DNA from: CAWDPQ01 sp049642465
GTDB lineage: Bacteria; Acidobacteriota; Vicinamibacteria; Vicinamibacterales; 2-12-FULL-66-21
Direction: 5' to 3'
DNA length: 64,000 bases
Assembly: GCA_049642465.1 (NCBI GenBank)
Contig: JBAROV010000258.1
Location: 3,206 to 67,205, forward strand
Shown here: positions 59,420 to 64,000 of the stretch, one piece after another
Position numbering within the stretch: position 1 is the first letter of the stretch
Layout of the letters: the number at the start of each line of letters is the position of its first letter
The notes under the pieces: model-generated
The model's input: the letters and a program-made list of their open reading frames with translations, nothing else
The model's database searches: none
Told to the model about the DNA's origin: nothing
Program-made: the position numbers and the translations under genes

Positions 59420-59956
59420 CTAACCTAACACCGCGCGTGCCGTCAGCAGCGGGACGAAGACCAGCATGTTGATAATGAAATACACGAAGAACCCAATCAG
59501 GCAGACGATGACCGCGCGAGCCGTGCTGGTGTAATCGAGCACCGTACGCACTGCGACGACCATGACGACGAGCATCCAAATCCAGATGACAAACGAAATC
59601 AGCGGACCCAGGAATGGGATGATCGCGAGGATGTTCAGCACGCCGGGGGAAGCGGCGAATCCGATGACGCGAAAGCCCTCGGCAAAATCCGCCTTGGTCG
59701 CGGGCTCGGGCATCACCTTCGTGCCGACGAGCACGACGATCACGGTCCAGATGCCGTAGCCGACGAGCGTCGCCACCAACCCGATAATGCCGCTGCTCAA
59801 GCCGTGTCGAAAGATGTTGCCGATGAGCGCCGCCACCGCGGCAATCACGATGACCGTCACAGCCTGGCCGATGGCGTTGGGGTCGCGTTCGATCTCCTCA
59901 AACGTCTTCACGTCCGCCTTCATCGCACCGATCATCCGTTCGGGCAGCGTCGCCAT
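59420..59956 (-). CDS. YIP1 family membrane protein
   Basis: 178 residues from ATG 59956, chosen for AAGGAG upstream; the longer frame has no such site. N-terminal MATLPERMIGAMKADVKTFEEIERDP, then five membrane helices (AVTVIVIAAVAALIGNIF; GIIGLVATLVGYGIWTVIVVLVG; GFAASPGVLNILAIIPFLG; ISFVIWIWMLVVMVVAV; VCLIGFFVYFIINMLVFV), the YIP1 pattern. Function in bacteria unknown. Confidence 0.85.
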   Translation of the reverse strand: MATLPERMIGAMKADVKTFEEIERDPNAIGQAVTVIVIAAVAALIGNIFRHGLSSGIIGLVATLVGYGIWTVIVVLVGTKVMPEPATKADFAEGFRVIGFAASPGVLNILAIIPFLGPLISFVIWIWMLVVMVVAVRTVLDYTSTARAVIVCLIGFFVYFIINMLVFVPLLTARAVLG

Positions 59957-60034
59957 GCGTCTCTCCTTGCGTCGTGGCTGAACCGTGTTTCGTCCGCGAC
60001 AGTCTAGCCGCCTCCCGCTCGAATCGCCAGCCTC

Positions 60035-60091
60035 GACTGGCGACTGACGAGCGTCAGCCGGACTAGCGACTAGCGACCAGCGACAGACGAT
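60035..60091. repeat. GACTAGCGAC-type short tandem repeat
   Basis: Contains the hairpin CTGAC-GAGC-GTCAG (60044-60057) then GACTAGC/GACCAGC units. Nearly the same string occurs at 16787-16850, and a short piece at 29628-29649. Lies just upstream of the molybdopterin oxidoreductase gene. Confidence 0.8.
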
Positions 60092-60107
60092 CGTAAGATG
60101 TGACTTA

Positions 60108-62135
60108 ATGCGCCACACCCAACCGGAACGCTGGGGACACTCGACTGTTCGTACGGCCTGTCCACTCGACTGCCCGGACTCCTGCACCATTGACGTCACC
60201 GTCGAGAACGGCCGCATTCTCGAGATCGATGGCGGCGACGAAAACCCCGTCACCCGCAACTACATCTGTGCCAAGGTGCGACGGTTTGCGTCGCGCGTGT
60301 ACGGCGAGGATCGGCTGCTCTATCCCGCCGTGCGCCAGGGCGCGCGGGGCAACGGGGTGTTCACGCGCGTGACCTGGGACGAGGCGCTCGATCAGATCGC
60401 CGACAAGATGCGGAGCATTCGGGACCGCTGGGGTGCCGAGGCGATTCTGCCCTTCTGTTACGGCGGGTCGAATGGCTTGCTGACGCAAGACACCAACGAT
60501 GCGGCACTCTTCCGCGGATTCAAAACTTCGCGGCTCGATCGCACGGTTTGCGCGGCGCCGACCGGCGCGGCCAACCATGCGCTGTACGGAAAGATGCCGG
60601 GCGTCAGCTATCTCGACTATCCGCACGCGCGACTGCTGGTCCTCTGGGGCGTGAACCCGGCTGCGTCGGGCATTCATCTGGTTCCGTACGTCAAAGAAGC
60701 GCGGCGCGCGGGTGCGCAACTGGTCGTGATCGACCCTCGTGCGACGTCGCTCGCGCGGCAGGCTGACCTCCACCTCGCACCGCATCCAGGAACCGATTTG
60801 CCCGTTGCGCTCGCCATTCACCGCTACCTCTTCGACGAGGGGAATGCCGACCTCCAGTTCCTGGCGGAATACGCGACCGGGGCCGATCGTCTGCGCGCGC
60901 GGGCGGCGGAATGGACGATCGAACGCGCGGCCGGGGTCGCGGGAATCGACCCGAACGACCTCAGACGATTCGCGGAGCTGTACGCTTCGACGTCACCCGC
61001 GCTTATCCGATGCGGCTGGGGACTCGAGCGGAACCGTAACGGCGGCAGCGCCGCGGCGGCGATCATGGCCCTGCCGGCTGTCGGCGGAAAGTTCGGAGTT
61101 CGAGGCGGCGGATTCTCGATGAGCAACTCGACCGCCTTCGGCGTCAAGGCGGCGGCCTGGATGGACGACACGCCCAACCCTTCTACTCGCATCGTCAACA
61201 TGAATCACCTGGGGCAGGCGCTGCTCGAGTACCAGGATCCGCCGATCAAGATGCTGGTCGTCTACAACTGCAACCCGTTGGCGACAATGCCCGATCAAAA
61301 CCGGGTGCTGCGAGGCCTGCAGCGTGACGATCTCTTCACGGTCGTATTCGACCAGGTGTTCACCGACACGGCGCGCTATGCGGATGTCGTGCTGCCTTCG
61401 ACGACGTTTCTGGAGAACTACGATATTGCGAAAGCCTACGGTCCGATTTCGCTGCAGCTCGTTCGCCCCGTGATCGAGCCCGTTGGAGAGTCGCGTCCCA
61501 ACGCCGAGGTGTTCTCGGATTTGGCCGCGCGCCTCGGAGTGGGAGAGTTCGAGGAAGAAATCGACACGTTGATGCGAGTGGCGGGCCGTTTGCCCGGCAC
61601 GATTGGTGCGGAGTTACTGGATCGCGGAGCGGTCACGCCACCGTTCGCCGGCGCCCCAATCCAGTTCGTGGACGTGTTCCCCCGGACGCCGGACCAGAAG
61701 GTTCACCTCTTCCCGCCCGAACTCGACACCCAGGCAGCCGCCGGGTTGTACGGATTCCAGCCGGATCCGGCGACCGATCGTTATCCCCTCGCGCTGATCT
61801 CGCCGGCCAGCGAGAAAACGGTCTCGTCCACGCTCGGCGAGCTGCGCGAACGCTCTGCCGTGCTGCAGATGCATCCGTCGGACGCCGAGGCCCGCGAACT
61901 CTCCCAGGACGACCCGGTCCGCGTGTTCAACGATCTGGGAGAAGTGCACGTTCCCGTCGCGTTGAATGCCGACGTCAAACCGGGAACCGTATCGCTGCCG
62001 AAAGGGCTCTGGAGAAAGAGCACCTATAACGGGTCGACGTCGAATGCACTCGTTCCCGACACGCTGACGGATATCGGCGGAGGAGCGTGTTTCAACGACG
62101 CTCGGGTGCAGGTGGCGCTGTTGGGGCGACATTAG
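60108..62135 (+). CDS. molybdopterin-dependent oxidoreductase with [4Fe-4S] domain
   Basis: 675 residues, DMSO reductase superfamily. Cluster ligands CPLDCPDSC and ICAKV give Cys 18, 22, 26 and 54. Molybdopterin-binding regions: VTWDEALDQIADKM, WGVNPAASGIHLVPYVKEARRAGAQLVVIDPR, RTVCAAPTG (~147, possible Mo ligand region), GGNFGVRGGG-like VGGKFGVRGGGFSMSN, and a C-terminal dinucleotide-binding domain (LHPSDAEARELSQDDPVRVFNDLGEVHVPV, preceded by MQ). No signal peptide or partner subunits adjacent. Substrate not identifiable. TAAGAT lies 8 bases before ATG. Confidence 0.9.
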   Translation: MRHTQPERWGHSTVRTACPLDCPDSCTIDVTVENGRILEIDGGDENPVTRNYICAKVRRFASRVYGEDRLLYPAVRQGARGNGVFTRVTWDEALDQIADKMRSIRDRWGAEAILPFCYGGSNGLLTQDTNDAALFRGFKTSRLDRTVCAAPTGAANHALYGKMPGVSYLDYPHARLLVLWGVNPAASGIHLVPYVKEARRAGAQLVVIDPRATSLARQADLHLAPHPGTDLPVALAIHRYLFDEGNADLQFLAEYATGADRLRARAAEWTIERAAGVAGIDPNDLRRFAELYASTSPALIRCGWGLERNRNGGSAAAAIMALPAVGGKFGVRGGGFSMSNSTAFGVKAAAWMDDTPNPSTRIVNMNHLGQALLEYQDPPIKMLVVYNCNPLATMPDQNRVLRGLQRDDLFTVVFDQVFTDTARYADVVLPSTTFLENYDIAKAYGPISLQLVRPVIEPVGESRPNAEVFSDLAARLGVGEFEEEIDTLMRVAGRLPGTIGAELLDRGAVTPPFAGAPIQFVDVFPRTPDQKVHLFPPELDTQAAAGLYGFQPDPATDRYPLALISPASEKTVSSTLGELRERSAVLQMHPSDAEARELSQDDPVRVFNDLGEVHVPVALNADVKPGTVSLPKGLWRKSTYNGSTSNALVPDTLTDIGGGACFNDARVQVALLGRH

Positions 62136-62137
62136 GA

Positions 62138-62317
62138 CGGGAGGACGGAGCGCCTGCGGCCCGAGCGAGGCGCCGGCTTGCCAGCCGGAGCGCGGGCCCG
62201 CCTTCGCTAAGGCTACGGCGGGCAACCTTCGCGAAAACTCCGCGCGAAGGTTGGAGGGCAGCGGCGCGGAGCGCCGCCGAGCGAGAGCGAGCGGGGGTGG
62301 GGCCCCGCGAGCACTGA
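62138..62317 (-). repeat. GC-rich dispersed element, copy C (inverted)
   Basis: Inverse of copy B in block order: CGGAGCGCCTGCGGCCCGAG, palindrome GCCCGCCTTCGC/TAAGGCTACGGCGGGC (62196-62226), then GGGGCCCCGCGAGCACTGA at the end, which is the inverse of the TCAGTGCTCG terminus. It fills the gap between the oxidoreductase and TamB genes (62136-62335), where nothing else is seen. Confidence 0.9.
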
Positions 62318-62335
62318 AAAAAGACGGGAGGGTCG

Positions 62336-64000
62336 CTAATAGCTAAAGAAGAAGATCAGATCGATCCCCGCCCGCTCGATGCGTCGCTGGCCGATTCGAT
62401 TGGCCGAACCGCTCGTCTCCGGCGCAGCAGTCGCCTCAACTCGCATGAACCTCGACAACTGGTAATCGATCAGGAACTCGGTGACGTTTCGTTCGCCGAA
62501 CTGCTGGCGGAGCTTCACGAACGCGCGATCGCCAATCTGCTGCCCGACGGTCAGACCCGCCCCCAGATCTCCCTCATCGGTCGTCGTGGTGATTTCGAAC
62601 AAGTCGAGATCCAGCGCGCGGCCGATCGATTCGCCGAGTGGCGCCGCGAGGAAGCCCGTCGCAATCCCGCCGGCCGTCGTCGCCAGTGACGCGCGTTCGC
62701 CAGTGCCGAGCTCGTTCACCGGACGATTGAACACGATGAGCGCGAGGATATCCGATTCCTCGAGAGGCGGATTGCTCGTGAGCGCAAGCTGCGGTGTCTT
62801 CGCAGTGCCGGTCACGCGCACCCGCGCTTCGACGCCGGTGTTGGGAATCAGACGCGTCGCAGTCACGTCCAGCATCGGGTTGATCTGCGTCTCGCCAACG
62901 AAGCGAAGCGCCCCGCCACGCACGAGATCGAACCGGCGACCCTGGAACTCGTAGGTCCCGCGGATCGTTTCGACCGTGCCGAGGAGCACCACGGGCGCGC
63001 CGGAATCCTTCCTGACTCGGAGATCGCCGCCGACCGTAATGTTCATGTCTCCGAGCGAAGCGCCGGTCGGCCCGCCCGGCCGCAGACTTTTGCCTCGTAA
63101 CACGAGGTTGTCGGGAATGACCAGCCGAACGTCAAGGGCAACTGGATCGAACGCGCCGGCCGGTGCGGGCGCGGGCTCTCTCGTTGGAGGCTCGGCGGCA
63201 ACTGGCGCGGCCGCGGCTTTCGATTTCTCGAGCGCCTCTTGGGCGGCCTGCTCCGCGCTCCCGGTCCCGGCGACGGTCTGTTCGGCAGAGACGACATCGG
63301 GCAATTCCTCGATCGAGTACGGGTCGTAGAAGAGCTGCAGGATCTGATCGACTTCGAGGCGCGCCGCTTCGAGTCTCACCTGCCCTTCAATCCGTGGACG
63401 CCGCACCTCGCCGGTGATCTTGAGCGCGGAGTCGATGCCAACATCTCCCAGCTCGTTGTCGATCACCTCGAAATTGTCCGACGTGATATTGATGTTCACG
63501 TCGCCAATTGACTTTTCGTGAACGGCCAACTCGCCCGAGACATGCAATGGCTGCTCGTGCTCGTCGAGGATCGTGAACTTCTGCAGCGTCAACCGGTCTG
63601 GCGTCAGCTCGATCCTCGTATCCAGCCCGCTGTAGGAGACGCCACCTGCGGGGACTCCAAAGGAGCCTCCCTTGATGTCGATGAATCCATTCACGTGCGG
63701 ATCCTGTGCTGAGCCAGTGACGCGCACGTCAGCCTCGAGTGTGCCCGTGACGTTCGTGATTTGGTTTGTGAAGCCCTGCACGACACCCAGATTCAGTGCC
63801 GTGGACTTGATCTGCAGATCGACCTGCTCACCAGTGCCCGGCGGGACGTGGCCGCTCGCCGTGGTCCGCTTGAAGAGCGAGGTCGGCATGGTTCCCTTCG
63901 CCGTAATCGATTCCGTCGCCGACTGCTGCAGCGTCGCATCGAGCGCCACCTTCGTGCCGGCATAATCGACATCGGCGACGAGCGATTGATACTTATATGT
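62336..64000 (-). CDS. tamB: translocation and assembly module TamB-like protein, 3' part
   Basis: The frame is open to the window edge, so the N-terminal part lies beyond position 64000; 554 residues are visible. Long beta-helical AsmA/TamB repeat region (TNVTGTLEADVRVTGSAQDPHVNGFIDIKGGSF-like; shortened: GTLEADVRVTGSAQDPHV), then the TamB C-terminal domain: GDLRVRKDSGAPVVLLGTVE, RGTYEFQGRRFDLVRGG, TGTAKTPQLALTSNPPLEESDILALIVFNRPVNEL and a final strand ending FFFSY. Helps insert or transport lipids/outer-membrane proteins. A linker rich in Ala/Glu/Pro interrupts the repeats around residue 235. Confidence 0.92.
   Translation of the reverse strand, partial: TYKYQSLVADVDYAGTKVALDATLQQSATESITAKGTMPTSLFKRTTASGHVPPGTGEQVDLQIKSTALNLGVVQGFTNQITNVTGTLEADVRVTGSAQDPHVNGFIDIKGGSFGVPAGGVSYSGLDTRIELTPDRLTLQKFTILDEHEQPLHVSGELAVHEKSIGDVNINITSDNFEVIDNELGDVGIDSALKITGEVRRPRIEGQVRLEAARLEVDQILQLFYDPYSIEELPDVVSAEQTVAGTGSAEQAAQEALEKSKAAAAPVAAEPPTREPAPAPAGAFDPVALDVRLVIPDNLVLRGKSLRPGGPTGASLGDMNITVGGDLRVRKDSGAPVVLLGTVETIRGTYEFQGRRFDLVRGGALRFVGETQINPMLDVTATRLIPNTGVEARVRVTGTAKTPQLALTSNPPLEESDILALIVFNRPVNELGTGERASLATTAGGIATGFLAAPLGESIGRALDLDLFEITTTTDEGDLGAGLTVGQQIGDRAFVKLRQQFGERNVTEFLIDYQLSRFMRVEATAAPETSGSANRIGQRRIERAGIDLIFFFSY

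Overview
This is a chromosomal window of a GC-rich bacterium, most like a soil Acidobacteriota of the Vicinamibacteria type. That placement is inferred from gene content: a DUF5916 outer-membrane-type protein, a 1007-residue BNR/sortilin-like propeller protein, two secreted M28 peptidases, DUF5777, CHRD, DUF4097 and DUF2911 proteins, a GtrA fusion and many exported proteins of unknown function. About 52 protein genes are supported. I found no rRNA, tRNA, phage, transposase or CRISPR array.

Layout. 1-9.9 kb: DUF5916 protein, a small exported protein, an orphan M56 metallopeptidase, a DUF2911 protein, an acetate/solute symporter operon (ActP-like plus DUF485) and two divergent glucose/sorbosone-dehydrogenase-type propellers. 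10-18.7 kb: a low-complexity exported repeat protein behind a possibly structured leader, an M28 peptidase with an N-terminal propeller, then a minus-strand run (Nramp transporter, universal stress protein, PAP2 phosphatase, response regulator with a very basic tail, exported unknown). 18.7-28.5 kb: DUF5777 and CHRD proteins, a PA/M28 peptidase, an exported peroxiredoxin, glutaminyl cyclotransferase, RecQ with a coupled DUF1330 protein, a dimethylargininase-like enzyme and transhydrogenase genes pntB and pntA part 2 (part 1 is not adjacent). 28.6-38 kb: a ligase-associated exonuclease with an ATP-dependent DNA ligase, a helix-hairpin-helix protein, an amidase, a NatAB-type ABC exporter and a lone LolD/MacB-type ATPase. 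38-48 kb: a membrane spermidine-synthase-like protein, a phosphoesterase converging on a nuclease, the BNR protein, and a STAS / B12-radical-SAM / LEA14 group. 48-64 kb: an Fpg/Nei glycosylase, a GtrA fusion, zinc-ribbon proteins, topoisomerase IB, DUF3810, type II NADH dehydrogenase, a TPR-CHAT protein, a YIP1 protein, a molybdopterin oxidoreductase and the 3' part of a TamB gene that runs off the window.

The most unusual material is between and inside genes. A GC-rich dispersed element has an identical sharp terminus at four places (47283, 47940, 48036, 62317) and supplies the last ~40 codons and stop of the LEA14 gene. A short palindrome within it also occurs inside exported-protein coding sequences. 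A second class consists of short-period (7-10 bp) tandem repeats, several followed by an inverted copy so that they form long fold-backs at gene boundaries. Other points of interest are two tandem 17-bp operators between mntH and the DUF5777 gene, a TPR-CHAT protein that appears to lack the His-Cys protease dyad, and many genes with a -10-like hexamer only 6-10 nt before the start codon, suggesting leaderless mRNAs. Start codons were often moved downstream of the longest reading frame on the basis of signal peptides and Shine-Dalgarno sites.
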